Below are positions 1 through 8,568 of a DNA stretch of 43,870 nucleotides, piece after piece (the stretch's first letter is position 1; every line of letters begins with the position of its first letter). A model generated the notes under the pieces. It saw only the letters and a program-made list of their open reading frames with translations, was not told the DNA's origin and searched no databases. Made by a program: the position numbers and the translations under genes. The stretch comes from a virus: positions 1 to 43,870 of IMG/VR virus record IMGVR_UViG_3300035157_000154; one strand, 5' to 3'.

Positions 1-638
1 ATAGACTTACCACCCTTATCATACTTGGTAGCAAACCCCTTCAATAACTTAGGGTCATCACATGCTTCCTTGATAACACCCGCAAAGAATTTAATCCTAT
101 GGTCATCCAACATATCCTTTGCAAACTTCAAGTCATCACCCTCAACATACTGTGAGAATGCGTTGTTGATAAGGGTGGGACTTGCTGACTGTGACTTGGG
201 TTTCTTCTTTAAAGATATACCATGATACTCACTACCAAACTGTAAGATAACGTCAGATGAATTATAATCTTTCATCCCAAACGCTTCTATCTTAAACTTC
301 TCCACGTTTGGATGCCACTTGTTACCTGTCAGGTATACATTATCTGGTATAGAATCTTTTTTATTTCTAGCACCAAGTATAGCAGACAATGCTGCTGCTA
401 GGTCAGCATAAATTGCTTTCTGTTTTGCTGCTGTCGCTGAATCAATATCAGTGGCAGCAATCATACCATTCTTTGTCTTTTCGTCTGAAGCATCTAACAC
501 TTTTGGACCTGCTAGATTATCTCTAGCAGTCTTCATCAATTTCTCAAAGCAAATTTTATTATCCTTTGCTGCATCTAATACATTATGTGGAACCAACGCT
601 AGACCTGCAAACAATCCTTCCGACGGTTCGTAAGCCAT
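1..638 (-). CDS. Partial conserved phage protein, possible PD-(D/E)XK nuclease fold
   Basis: The reading frame is open from the ATG at 636-638 to the left window edge (212 codons, C-terminus missing). I do not recognise it by name. Around residues 134-165 it has an Asp in a hydrophobic strand (SSDVILQF), then GISLKKK, then SPTLINNAF. This resembles the D...(I/F)S(I/L)K...(T)LLNA layout of some PD-(D/E)XK restriction-type nucleases, so a nuclease role is an inference only. The first ATG lies only two bases after a strong terminator hairpin and has no Shine-Dalgarno, so the true start is uncertain. No other in-frame start with a good ribosome site is seen nearby. Confidence 0.7.
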   Translation of the reverse strand, partial: MAYEPSEGLFAGLALVPHNVLDAAKDNKICFEKLMKTARDNLAGPKVLDASDEKTKNGMIAATDIDSATAAKQKAIYADLAAALSAILGARNKKDSIPDNVYLTGNKWHPNVEKFKIEAFGMKDYNSSDVILQFGSEYHGISLKKKPKSQSASPTLINNAFSQYVEGDDLKFAKDMLDDHRIKFFAGVIKEACDDPKLLKGFATKYDKGGKS

Positions 639-640
639 AA

Positions 641-668
641 AAATAGAGGGTATCTCTACCCTCTATTT
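641..668 (-). terminator. Rho-independent terminator
   Basis: A perfect 11-bp inverted repeat (AAATAGAGGGT / ACCCTCTATTT) has a 6-nt loop. Read on the minus strand it is followed at once by TT, making a T run, and then by the ATG of the next gene. It would end transcripts coming from the gp41 operon and the structured RNA region. Confidence 0.8.
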
Positions 669-680
669 AGTCTCTCTTGT

Positions 681-813
681 GTGTGGGTGGGGAGGATGGA
701 CTCCTGTGTACCATCAAGAGGAGGGCATTTCTACAGTTTAGAATTTCTCCTCTGCCTGAGACCCGACTGGTAAGTCGATTCTCCTAGTTCCCTAGGAGCA
801 GCACCACCTGTGT
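681..813 (-). ncRNA. Candidate structured RNA, multi-hairpin junction
   Basis: Between the stop at 896 and the terminator at 668 there is no credible ORF, but the DNA folds strongly. An outer stem 685-690/804-809 encloses four hairpins: 691-694/701-704; 717-723/747-753 with an inner 729-733/739-743; 764-768/773-777; and 781-787/792-798. On the minus strand the last hairpin has a GGAA (GNRA) loop. That orientation also fits the flanking genes and the downstream terminator, so I assign the minus strand. No tRNA T-arm or anticodon arm is present. I do not match it to a known RNA family. It could be a 3' UTR structure, a processed small RNA or a riboswitch-like leader. Confidence 0.5.
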
Positions 814-895
814 CTCATCACCTTAACCAGCTATATGCCAGTAAGTTTATTCAGTCACTCCCATGTGAAGTGGCCTTCTTCACCCTTTTAATATA

Positions 896-1237
896 CTACC
901 CTTCTTCTTCCTTGTCAAGCTCAAATATTAAATCTTTATATTTTCTCCATAATTCACCCACCCTTGGTTCAGTTGCACGTGACTTCCATAGTTGAGCAAC
1001 GATGTCTTTCATATCATCCATTGGTACCACAACTGACAGACTACCATGTGTCTCCACCTCTGGTGGTGCAACTAAGTCATCACCTGATAATCTATCCAAC
1101 TTCCTATGTAAATCATCTATCTTATTGTCCATAACATAGAGTAATTCTTTTGAGGAAGCATCCCTATTGGCAGATGACCAGAAGTTTGCTATCTCTTCTT
1201 CTGGTCTAGGGTTGTCGTCAGGTATTAATGATATCAT
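896..1237 (-). CDS. Hypothetical protein (113 aa)
   Basis: Soluble, charged 113-aa protein that I do not recognise. It has no signal peptide or membrane segment. The N-terminal half is acidic and the segment KELLYVMDNKIDDLHRKLDR (residues ~31-50) looks helical and possibly coiled-coil. The ATG overlaps the stop of the MazG-like gene by 4 bp (ATGA), so it is translationally coupled and the last gene of the gp43-uvsX-gp41 operon. Downstream lies the structured RNA and terminator. Confidence 0.75.
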   Translation of the reverse strand: MISLIPDDNPRPEEEIANFWSSANRDASSKELLYVMDNKIDDLHRKLDRLSGDDLVAPPEVETHGSLSVVVPMDDMKDIVAQLWKSRATEPRVGELWRKYKDLIFELDKEEEG

Positions 1238-1887
1238 ATGTCCCCTGGTGCTCTGTTTTCTGAGTATCCTACCTCAAACATTTGATTAGGATAACGTGCT
1301 GCTAACTTAAGAGTATTAGTATAGATAACCTCATCTAATCTAAGGTCTAATGCTAGTGCTGCTTGTGCAACATACCACATGATGTCACCCAACTCTTTCT
1401 CTAAGTGCTCTTTGTTTGCTCTGTTATATGGTTTGCCTTGGAACTTTAACTTCTTAACTATCTCCATAAACTCACCTGCTTCAGAGCACATACCTGATGC
1501 AGCAGTGTCAAGACGAGAGATGTTACACTTAGCATCATGCAACTCTTTATATCTGTCTATTAAGTCAGGGAAATTCTTACTAGCATTTGATGTAACTCTA
1601 TCTACAAATGCCATGTAGTTATCTAAGTCAATCTCAAACTTCTCTTTCTTACCACCTTTCTCTTTTGATTTCTTTTTCTTATCTTGTAGTACTTTACGAG
1701 CAGCAGGAGCACTACCCATACGCTCATCAGTATCGTAGTCCTCAGCAGTCTTTGGTGCATCATCAGCCATCTGTTTGGCTTGATCCTTATTAGAGTCTAC
1801 TTTATCTTGACTAGCATTCGACAACTCTTCAGCAGCTTTATCCTGTTCTGGATCAGAAGGTGCTTGGTTGGTTAAATTTTCTGCCAT
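1234..1887 (-). CDS. MazG-like nucleotide pyrophosphohydrolase with long charged N-terminus
   Basis: Residues ~105-200 carry the all-alpha NTP pyrophosphohydrolase signature: EAGEFME (136-142, ExxExxE) and ELGD (165-168), the metal-binding acidic residues of MazG/HisE-type enzymes. These hydrolyse NTPs or dNTPs to NMP and pyrophosphate. In cyanophages MazG proteins are thought to affect nucleotide or alarmone pools. At 217 aa it is longer than typical cyanophage MazG. The first ~85 residues are low-complexity, acidic then lysine-rich, and probably disordered. It follows gp41 (stop and start abut at 1887), which ties it to DNA replication. The family assignment is firm at superfamily level; the substrate is unknown. 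Confidence 0.75.
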   Translation of the reverse strand: MAENLTNQAPSDPEQDKAAEELSNASQDKVDSNKDQAKQMADDAPKTAEDYDTDERMGSAPAARKVLQDKKKKSKEKGGKKEKFEIDLDNYMAFVDRVTSNASKNFPDLIDRYKELHDAKCNISRLDTAASGMCSEAGEFMEIVKKLKFQGKPYNRANKEHLEKELGDIMWYVAQAALALDLRLDEVIYTNTLKLAARYPNQMFEVGYSENRAPGDI

Positions 1888-3257
1888 TATACTTTAAATC
1901 CCTCGAATTGTTTCTTAGTATTAGTTGTTGGTTCGATATCACCTGCGTCGATGATATCATCTTGTGCACTTTGCTCACAATCATACAGCCTCATCTTCGC
2001 TCTGTCAATCCCTACAACGAATCTCTTATACATTGTAGGATCATTATAGCGATTCTTCAACTGCTTGACCATTATTTGTCCGAGTTGTTCCATATCTTCT
2101 GTACTGATGAGAGCAAGCATAAGGTCAGCAGTAGCGGGAAGACCGAATGACTCAGAGGTATCAGTAAGATCGACATCACTGTTAGCAAACCCACTACGAG
2201 TTGTTTGGGTTGCACTGACGATAGGAACATTAAACTCAACCGCCAAACCTCTGAGTTCTTCTGCAATCGCTTTGACATAGGTATAACTGTTAACTATAGT
2301 CCCTTTATATCTAGCTGAAGCACATATATTTAAGTAGTCTATGAATATAATATCAGGACTAAATCCTTTCTTCATGGACAACTCATTTAAGAGTGCCTTG
2401 AAGTGACCCACATGTGCTGATGCTGTGGGATACTCCTTGATGATTAACTTACCCTGTGTCTTCTTCTTTAACTGAAGCAACTTGGAGGAGTATTTTTCTT
2501 TTGTGAGGAGTGGGTCGTTGAGTGATTGGATTGGGATGTCCAAGAGGTTGGCATCAACTCGCTCTGCAATTTTCTCCTCTGCCATCTCCATTGTAATGTA
2601 GAGAACGTTCCTCCCTTGGAGCAGCACGGAGCTAGCAACATGGCACATGAATAAAGACTTCCCGACACCTGTACCAGCAAGTGCGATATTAAGAGTCTTA
2701 TTAGGTAGACCACCTTTTGTAATTTTGTTAAGATACTCAAGATCAAATGGTATCTTCTCTTCCTTCTTGTGATAGAAGTCGTATCGTTCATCAGAGTCCT
2801 GTATGTAATCGTGTCCTACATGATCATCAAAACACACACCAAGGGCTTCAGACATGATACTAGGTATCGCATCCTTCGTACGTGTCTTGTCTTGTCCGTC
2901 AGCTATCTTGACAGACTCCATTAGAGCAAGATAAATTGCTCTTTCTTTGCACCACTTCTCAGTGGTTTCAACAAGCCAGTCCTCGTTATACGCTTCCCTA
3001 TCTAAATTATTAAGAAACTGCTCGACCTCCTGATATATTTCCTCGGAGATGTCCCGACGTTTCTCTACTTCTATCTTTAGGGCATTGGGTTCGGGGGTAG
3101 CCTCAAATTTATTTACATAATCTGATAAGGCATTAAACAATACCTTATGAGTATGAGTATCAAAGTACTCATCCTTTATGAATGGTAAGACCTTCCTAGT
3201 ATATGTCTCATTAAATATGAGATTACTTAAGGTGATCTCTTCTATCTTTAAACTCAT
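1887..3257 (-). CDS. 41: Replicative DNA helicase gp41 (DnaB family)
   Basis: 456 aa, close to T4 gp41 (475 aa). The N-terminal helical domain (1-~150) is followed by a RecA-like ATPase core with Walker A GTGVGKS (195-201) and Walker B IIFIDYLN near residue 300. The hexameric helicase unwinds DNA 5'->3' at the fork and works with gp43 and the clamp. It sits downstream of uvsX and the 2OG oxygenase in one operon. Its ATG overlaps the oxygenase stop at 3254-3257. No gp59 loader was seen in this window. Confidence 0.95.
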   Translation of the reverse strand: MSLKIEEITLSNLIFNETYTRKVLPFIKDEYFDTHTHKVLFNALSDYVNKFEATPEPNALKIEVEKRRDISEEIYQEVEQFLNNLDREAYNEDWLVETTEKWCKERAIYLALMESVKIADGQDKTRTKDAIPSIMSEALGVCFDDHVGHDYIQDSDERYDFYHKKEEKIPFDLEYLNKITKGGLPNKTLNIALAGTGVGKSLFMCHVASSVLLQGRNVLYITMEMAEEKIAERVDANLLDIPIQSLNDPLLTKEKYSSKLLQLKKKTQGKLIIKEYPTASAHVGHFKALLNELSMKKGFSPDIIFIDYLNICASARYKGTIVNSYTYVKAIAEELRGLAVEFNVPIVSATQTTRSGFANSDVDLTDTSESFGLPATADLMLALISTEDMEQLGQIMVKQLKNRYNDPTMYKRFVVGIDRAKMRLYDCEQSAQDDIIDAGDIEPTTNTKKQFEGFKV

Positions 3258-3820
3258 GTATAATGTAAGTAGGTTATAAGAGAATACTTATCCTGCTCTT
3301 TCGGTGCTCTATATGAATGAGCAAACGTCCATGTCGCAGGGAACATTACTACTCTACCACGTTTTGCAGGGATAGCATAGTCAATGTCATCAAAGTATAT
3401 GTCTCCATCCTCAAAGTCATCGTTTAAAAACATATGATAGGTAACAAAGCGTCTAGCAGATGCATAGTCACCAACATCTATGTGACGGTTGAAGTGGTCA
3501 GCAGTCCTGTGCTGAAACTTCATCATCTTAACTTGCTCTAGTGAGTTCTGTCTAGGCCAGTAACGTTCACAATCCAAATCTTTCATATACTTCTCACCAC
3601 ATGACTTGATGGCAAGTAAGCACTGTTGATGTACAGGATTAAACTTTACATTCTGATTCTTTTCTACTTCCTCTGTGACATTTAACATAGAGAAAGCACA
3701 CAACTCAGTATCCTGACGAGTTATCTTATCAATCTCGTTATCGAATAAATCGATAGCATTCTTGCAAAAGTTTGCATCGAGAACATCATCATAGGTGATG
3801 ATATAATCTTTAAGATCCAT
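3254..3820 (-). CDS. 2OG-Fe(II) oxygenase, prolyl-4-hydroxylase-like
   Basis: 188 aa. The jelly-roll Fe(II)/2-oxoglutarate motif is visible: HID (H113, D115) for the proximal metal ligands, the strand GDIYFDD, then FPATWTFAH with distal His168 and a basic residue (K178) that may bind 2OG. The substrate is unknown. The start at 3820 is chosen over the longer ORF because AGGAG lies 7 nt upstream; the longer form would run far into uvsX. The gene overlaps the uvsX stop by 11 bp and the gp41 start by 4 bp, so it is embedded in the replication operon. Confidence 0.85.
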   Translation of the reverse strand: MDLKDYIITYDDVLDANFCKNAIDLFDNEIDKITRQDTELCAFSMLNVTEEVEKNQNVKFNPVHQQCLLAIKSCGEKYMKDLDCERYWPRQNSLEQVKMMKFQHRTADHFNRHIDVGDYASARRFVTYHMFLNDDFEDGDIYFDDIDYAIPAKRGRVVMFPATWTFAHSYRAPKEQDKYSLITYLHYT

Positions 3821-4817
3821 ATGAAAACTCCTTCTGAGCACACTCATCTAGTGCTTGTAAAATTTCTGACGAGAAGTATTTATCTGGGTCTTTATATACA
3901 ACGGATGGGTATACCGATTCACCATTGATGACTATTCGATTACCTTTACGCTCGAAGACTCCATACTTCTCTCCTAATTCTATCAAACCATAGTAACGAT
4001 CCAATCCTCTTTCATCATAATATAAACGGATCGCAACCTGAGCATTCTCTTTAGCAAGTCGAGACTTAGCAAGTTTTGCTTTAATAATATTACCGATAAC
4101 CTCTTTACCATCCTTCTCCTTAGACTTACTAAGGTAGATGATATTAGTTGCAGCATATTTTAAACCACTACCTCCACCCATCTCTTTGGTAGGCATATAA
4201 GCACCCACCACATCATATGTATGGTTGGTAACTATTAAAGGAACATTTGCTTTACCAAGTTTCAATGTCAACACACGGAAGATAGATTTAACTACCTGTG
4301 CACGTGTCATATCTCTTGTTTCTTTACCTGCTTCACTGTCTTCCATCTCCTTAGAAGTGGATAGCATACCTAGTGAATCAAGTACCATCATCATAGGTGG
4401 TTGATTCTTATCCTTCATATAAGTATCAAGAATCTTAATTGCTTGTGTCCGAAACTCCTGCACTGTAGTGACAGGTACTATAATCATACGCTTGGAATCA
4501 ATATTCCTAGACTCGATCATCTCTTTACTTAACGCACTTTCAGACTCAAAGTAAATAACCCCACCATCAGGATTAGATTCGAGGAAATGACGTACGATAC
4601 CAAGACAGAAAAACGTTTTGCCTGTGCTTGATTCACCTGCAATAGCAGTGATTTTGTTTCCTGGAACCCCTTTGTTGATGGATCCACTGACAAGTCCGTT
4701 AAAGATGTACGAGCCCGTATCGATAAACGAACCAGTATCCCCAGCTGCAACACCATCAGCAACGATAGTAGCATATTCATTGTCTATTTCTTTTACTATA
4801 TCTTTTAAAAAACTCAC
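3810..4817 (-). CDS. uvsX: UvsX RecA-like recombinase
   Basis: 335 aa (T4 UvsX 391 aa). Strand-exchange protein that forms filaments on ssDNA and drives recombination-dependent replication. Walker A GESSTGKT (61-68) and a Walker [10 protein letters not shown] near residue 147 are present. I choose a GTG start at 4815-4817: it overlaps the TGA stop of gp43 (GTGA), and the protein then begins [10 protein letters not shown] as cyanophage UvsX proteins do. The longer ATG version would overlap gp43 by 55 bp. Its mediator UvsY is encoded at 32022-32465. Confidence 0.93.
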   Translation of the reverse strand: MSFLKDIVKEIDNEYATIVADGVAAGDTGSFIDTGSYIFNGLVSGSINKGVPGNKITAIAGESSTGKTFFCLGIVRHFLESNPDGGVIYFESESALSKEMIESRNIDSKRMIIVPVTTVQEFRTQAIKILDTYMKDKNQPPMMMVLDSLGMLSTSKEMEDSEAGKETRDMTRAQVVKSIFRVLTLKLGKANVPLIVTNHTYDVVGAYMPTKEMGGGSGLKYAATNIIYLSKSKEKDGKEVIGNIIKAKLAKSRLAKENAQVAIRLYYDERGLDRYYGLIELGEKYGVFERKGNRIVINGESVYPSVVYKDPDKYFSSEILQALDECAQKEFSYGS

Positions 4818-7303
4818 GACCAAAGTGCCTCTAATGTATTCATTTTCTCTGCCTTCCACCCTATGCAATCAAGTATAGCCTGTAAGGGTGCAAGAAAACT
4901 CTTCTCAAATTGTAGGTCATAATCAATAGAATTGTCAAGCCCAAATTCCTTTGGAAGAGTCTGGAAGAATGAGATTATATTCTCATTAATCTTATTTGGT
5001 GTGCGAAGATGTAAGTATTTAATCTTCTCACCCTCCTGTATGATGGGATACTTGTGCTGTAGTTTCTTCTTCTTGATGTGATAATTATACATCAATGCAC
5101 CCCTGACATGCATGGGACATCCCTTACCATATATTGTAGCACTAGATGTATTCTTCTGTATATTATTACAACCACGTGGGAATGCTACTTCCTCTGGTGA
5201 CATCTTCTCAAACCTCTCACGGAAGTCCTTAATATATTTCTGAGTGTCACTCTCACTACCTGTCATAATAACATTAAGTGCTTCCTTAATAGCAGTACGA
5301 CATGGCATAGGTGTAGAAGACTTAACTGCCTCTATACCCATCATCTTTAGTTTAGGTTTCTCATACTGGACACCTTCACTATTCCATACGTTTAAAATAT
5401 ATCTCTTCTTCGCTGTCCATATACCCTTGTTGGCAATGTTTTCTCTCTTCATCACCATCTTCTGCTCATAAGCATTTACAACGGTTGCCATTTCTTCATA
5501 AGCACTCGCAATATAGCGATCAAGTTCCACATCACACACCTTTTTAAGGAACCTAAGTGTACTCTGATCGTCCTTCTCTCCACTGGGGAATACAGCTTGT
5601 ACCAGAGGACCAAGATTAAGGTAAATAGAATCAGTGTCACTAGCAATAACATAATCAGTCTCCTCTGTTTTTAATACTTTGTTTAAATAATTGTTTACTT
5701 TGTTTTCAATCCATCGGATTGCTACTTGTCCAGACAATGTGATCGCTTCAGCGTTCGCAAGATTGTAATATCTGAAGTATTGGTTACCGATAGCACCATA
5801 GGCAGAGTTAAGTTGTATCTTTCTTGCCATCTGGATGTTGTTGAACTTGGCGATGTCTCGCTTGAGTTGTGCTGTTGGTTTCTTTTCATACTCACTCTTT
5901 GCCTTAAGCATTTTCTTCTTATAGATTGTCCTCTCATCGTAGATGCGTTGCATCATTTCGGGGAGGAATCCATGTATGTCCTTCCGATATTGGGCTCCGT
6001 TTGCACACACTGCAAAGTCTTCATCGATCCGAACGTTTCCACTGAGCATTCCCTCGACGGTGGCGGTGGGGTGTCTTCGCTCGACGAGGGTTTCGGGGGA
6101 GATGTTATACTGCATGATAAGGTGAGGATATAGACTGTTGAGGTCAAAACTAACCACCCAATCGTAGATGCCAGGCTTCGGCTCTTTGACGTATGCTCCT
6201 GCGTATTTGTCATCTTTTCTAGTTGTACTCCTTGGTGGTACTACAATATTTCTTTTACTAAGGTCATTATATATGAGAGTGTCCCATACTTTAACCTGAG
6301 AATACACATCCTCAAAGTTAACCTTGGCATCGTATGCCATAGCGACACACAACTCCACCAGTTTCATCTTGTCTTCCAGTTGGTCAACAAGTTCAACGTC
6401 ATGGATGTTATACTCTACAAACCTATCCCAATCATTAGTATAGAAGTCTTTAAAGTTTTCATACTGAGAGTGATCTAACTTCTTATCATCTAACTCAACC
6501 ATTGCAATGTGGTCTAGTCTATATGACTCTTGGTTTGTATAAGTAAACTTCTTATAGAGGTCAAGGTAGTCAAGAATACTAACACCAGTAAGATCATAAG
6601 CAATATTCCTACGTCCTTGAATGACAATCTCTCTGTCATGCACCCTCTTCCAAGGTGACAGAGACTTCTTCCACTTCTCTCCTAGTATTCTCTCTACTCT
6701 ACGACAAATATAAGGTATGTCATAGAGGTTACAGTTCCATCCTGTAATAATGTCAGGGGTATTCTTTGCCCACCACTCAACAAAGTCTGCAAGCATCTTA
6801 TCTTCCGACCAGAATACTCTATACTCATGCTGAGATTGAAACTCTCGTGTACCCCACGTGATTATCTTCTTAGTATTAAAATCCTTTATAGTAATGCATA
6901 GCATCTGCTCTGCACATGCTTCTACATCAGGGAAACCATTCTCACATGCAACCTCAATGTCAATCGTATAGATTTTCATCTTGGTCATATCATAATCTAT
7001 GTCTCTAGGATATTTCTCAGCGATATGCTGATACAGATACCTCTCATAACCATGGACTTCCATACCCGCAGCATCTTCATACTGCCTAAGAAACTCTCTT
7101 GCTTCTCTAGCACCATCAAACTTCTTTGGGTATGCTTTCCTACCATCTAAAGTCTTATACTTAGATGGTTTCTTTTGTGCATCTGGTACCAGATACAATG
7201 TTGGTTGTGACTTCTCTCTGTATTGTACAGGTTGTCCATCCTCATACCCACGGTAGAGAATATCATTTCCTAATAGACATAAATTTGTATAGAAATCACT
7301 CAT
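4814..7303 (-). CDS. 43: DNA polymerase gp43 (family B)
   Basis: 829 aa (T4 gp43 898 aa), intact. 3'-5' exonuclease motifs: DIE (115-117), GWN..YDIPY (188-198), YNIHD (298-302). Polymerase motif A DLNSLYP (387-393), motif B around KIQLNSAYG (495-503), motif C DTDS (556-559). It replicates the phage genome with clamp gp45 and loader gp44/gp62, all in this window. No intein or intron interrupts it. The stop overlaps the GTG start of uvsX. Confidence 0.97.
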   Translation of the reverse strand: MSDFYTNLCLLGNDILYRGYEDGQPVQYREKSQPTLYLVPDAQKKPSKYKTLDGRKAYPKKFDGAREAREFLRQYEDAAGMEVHGYERYLYQHIAEKYPRDIDYDMTKMKIYTIDIEVACENGFPDVEACAEQMLCITIKDFNTKKIITWGTREFQSQHEYRVFWSEDKMLADFVEWWAKNTPDIITGWNCNLYDIPYICRRVERILGEKWKKSLSPWKRVHDREIVIQGRRNIAYDLTGVSILDYLDLYKKFTYTNQESYRLDHIAMVELDDKKLDHSQYENFKDFYTNDWDRFVEYNIHDVELVDQLEDKMKLVELCVAMAYDAKVNFEDVYSQVKVWDTLIYNDLSKRNIVVPPRSTTRKDDKYAGAYVKEPKPGIYDWVVSFDLNSLYPHLIMQYNISPETLVERRHPTATVEGMLSGNVRIDEDFAVCANGAQYRKDIHGFLPEMMQRIYDERTIYKKKMLKAKSEYEKKPTAQLKRDIAKFNNIQMARKIQLNSAYGAIGNQYFRYYNLANAEAITLSGQVAIRWIENKVNNYLNKVLKTEETDYVIASDTDSIYLNLGPLVQAVFPSGEKDDQSTLRFLKKVCDVELDRYIASAYEEMATVVNAYEQKMVMKRENIANKGIWTAKKRYILNVWNSEGVQYEKPKLKMMGIEAVKSSTPMPCRTAIKEALNVIMTGSESDTQKYIKDFRERFEKMSPEEVAFPRGCNNIQKNTSSATIYGKGCPMHVRGALMYNYHIKKKKLQHKYPIIQEGEKIKYLHLRTPNKINENIISFFQTLPKEFGLDNSIDYDLQFEKSFLAPLQAILDCIGWKAEKMNTLEALWS

Positions 7304-7553
7304 TAATTTCAGAACCTACTGCTTCTCCATATTTCTCTGCAACAACAGCAGAGGGATCCAGTATAGTCAAGACCTGGTCAGATGTCAAGAACAAATCTCG
7401 TTGGTCTGTATGTAATGGAAATGTATCCAACACACCTTCAGGTCCAACAGAATAACAATTCTCAATCAGTAGACTCGGTTCCTCGTCCAGTTCCGTTATC
7501 TTCCCCAACAAATACAGCTGTGGGCGGTGTTTGAGTATGATCAACTTTAGCAT
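7296..7553 (-). CDS. Small cyanophage protein, probable Sm-like fold
   Basis: 85 aa, conserved-looking cyanophage protein just upstream of gp43 (stop overlaps the gp43 start by 8 bp). The N-terminus LIILKHR...LLGKITELDEEPSLLIENC resembles the Sm fold pattern of hydrophobic strand, polar turn and G-x-(V/I) strand, followed by SDQVLTILDP. An Sm-like protein of putative cyanophage origin has been structurally described, and this may be of that kind. RNA binding would be an inference. It overlaps the upstream ORF by 92 bp in another frame, and its Shine-Dalgarno is weak. Confidence 0.65.
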   Translation of the reverse strand: MLKLIILKHRPQLYLLGKITELDEEPSLLIENCYSVGPEGVLDTFPLHTDQRDLFLTSDQVLTILDPSAVVAEKYGEAVGSEINE

Positions 7554-7896
7554 CGTCTTTCTTTATCTCTTTGTATTTTTTTATTGCCTGTTGCCATCCG
7601 TCAACGACGTTGGAATGTGGCTCTGAAATTGCCACTACTGAATACAGTGTAACAATATTCCTTCCAGTTGACAATGGTGACCACGGAAAGAATTCTAATT
7701 CTATATTACCAAGAGACTCCATGTCAACTTTATCACCCTCTTGAAACATATCTTCAACTTGTCTCAAGATTGTCACGGTGAATGCATCAATGAATTCATA
7801 TGCTATAGCAGTTTTACCTGTAGCATCAGGACGTATCTCCTTGATATCAGCTATTACGTCCTCTCCGTTTTGCATTCTTGCGACTCTTACTGACAT
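7462..7896 (-). CDS. Sm-like cyanophage protein (144 aa)
   Basis: VRVARMQNGEDVIADIKEI at the N-terminus and VTLYSVVAISEP near residues 105-117 look like the Sm1 and Sm2 strands of an Sm/Hfq-like barrel, followed by a helix (VDGWQQAIKKYKE). The protein at 30134-30568 has the same layout (RSGETVMGSMI ... DVITCAP ... helix), so the two look paralogous. Start at 7896 is supported by GGAGG 9 nt upstream. The function is not known; an RNA- or ribosome-linked role is possible but not shown. Confidence 0.7.
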   Translation of the reverse strand: MSVRVARMQNGEDVIADIKEIRPDATGKTAIAYEFIDAFTVTILRQVEDMFQEGDKVDMESLGNIELEFFPWSPLSTGRNIVTLYSVVAISEPHSNVVDGWQQAIKKYKEIKKDDAKVDHTQTPPTAVFVGEDNGTGRGTESTD

Positions 7897-8092
7897 ATCC
7901 TTGACCCTCCATTAAATTATAGTAAGTACCTCTAACTAAATCACCGAATGCTTTCCTAGCAGACACGTTTCGTTGGTCAGAAAGCATATGCACCATCTGC
8001 ATAAACTCTTCTGATAACTCTGGCGGTAGGTCTAACGTCAGTGTATCTTTCTTTTCATTGGACTCTGGACATATATTAACATACATGTTCAT
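7847..8092 (-). CDS. Hypothetical protein (81 aa)
   Basis: Not recognised. The acidic N-terminal half (LDLPPELSEEFMQMVHML) is followed by a basic tail (SKSRKNAKRRGRNS), suggesting a helical, possibly nucleic-acid-binding small protein. The start at 8092 is chosen because GGAG lies 9 nt upstream. The first in-frame ATG (8107) sits only a few bases after the terminator T-run and has no ribosome site. It overlaps the next gene by 50 bp. Confidence 0.6.
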   Translation of the reverse strand: MNMYVNICPESNEKKDTLTLDLPPELSEEFMQMVHMLSDQRNVSARKAFGDLVRGTYYNLMEGQGYVSKSRKNAKRRGRNS

Positions 8093-8111
8093 AATAATCA
8101 ACTCCATATAA

Positions 8112-8135
8112 AAAGAGACCTCTGAAGGTCTCTTT
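8112..8135 (-). terminator. Rho-independent terminator
   Basis: Perfect 10-bp stem (AAAGAGACCT / AGGTCTCTTT) with a 4-nt loop, followed on the minus strand by further T residues. It ends the transcript carrying the 67-aa gene just upstream at 8158-8361. Confidence 0.85.
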
Positions 8136-8157
8136 GGTTGTTAAATTATATAGGTGT

Positions 8158-8361
8158 CTAGACATCACCTGTTACTTTACCACTCGGTACCTTAGCAGGA
8201 GGATCTAATTGAATAGTTCCTGTATAAGGTTGATGTGCATGCTCTAACAAATGATCTAACTTAGCGTTAATCTCATCTAGTTTTTCCTCTATACTTGTGT
8301 CTGGGACATATGCAAGAGGGTCATTAGCATACTCTGGTGGTGTTATTATCGGGTCACTCAT
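8158..8361 (-). CDS. Hypothetical protein (67 aa)
   Basis: Proline-rich N-terminus and C-terminus flank a short helical segment, IEEKLDEINAKLDHLLEHA (residues ~24-42), with heptad spacing suggestive of a coiled coil. Not recognised. A TATAAT box lies 16-21 nt upstream of the ATG and the terminator at 8112-8135 follows the stop, so it may be a single-gene transcript. Confidence 0.65.
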   Translation of the reverse strand: MSDPIITPPEYANDPLAYVPDTSIEEKLDEINAKLDHLLEHAHQPYTGTIQLDPPAKVPSGKVTGDV

Positions 8362-8376
8362 AGTAATACCTGTTCC

Positions 8377-8382
8377 ATTATA
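8377..8382 (-). promoter_or_regulatory. Possible sigma70-type -10 box
   Basis: TATAAT on the minus strand, with a TTCAGA -35-like hexamer 16 nt upstream (4 of 6 matches to TTGACA). It would start transcription just before the 67-aa gene. Confidence 0.35.
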
Positions 8383-8388
8383 TATTAT

Positions 8389-8568
8389 TTAGTAATCATC
8401 TGAAGTGTTTCTCTCAACCCACTCAGCATTGTTTCGACAGTATGCATCAGCATCTACCTCCATTCTCCAGTGGGTGAGGGTATGAAGGGTCTGTATCATG
8501 ACCATCATACCCAGTATCAGCACAGGCCCTATCCATAAGGGGTGCATAACGACATCTTCTGTCTTCAT
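8389..8568 (-). CDS. Small single-pass membrane protein (59 aa)
   Basis: ATG AAG ... TAC TAA gives 59 aa. The ATG overlaps the hsp20 TGA stop (ATGA), so it is translationally coupled. Residues ~9-30 (HPLWIGPVLILGMMVMIQTL) form one hydrophobic segment, followed by a polar, acidic C-terminus ending SDDY. I do not recognise it. It fills the otherwise empty space between hsp20 and the 67-aa gene. Confidence 0.7.
   Translation of the reverse strand: MKTEDVVMHPLWIGPVLILGMMVMIQTLHTLTHWRMEVDADAYCRNNAEWVERNTSDDY

Noticed and set aside
681-813. tRNA gene in the structured region
   Set aside because: No seven-bp acceptor stem, no anticodon arm and no GTTC-type T loop on either strand.
865-890. Hairpin GTGAAG/CTTCAC followed by CCCTTTT on the plus strand, as a terminator
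   Set aside because: Short six-base stem, weak T run, and no plus-strand gene or clear plus-strand RNA to terminate. Kept only as a possible part of the structured RNA region.
5726-6133. 135-aa plus-strand ORF inside the polymerase gene
   Set aside because: Lies entirely antisense to conserved gp43 sequence, has no ribosome site and an unlikely composition. It is a shadow ORF.
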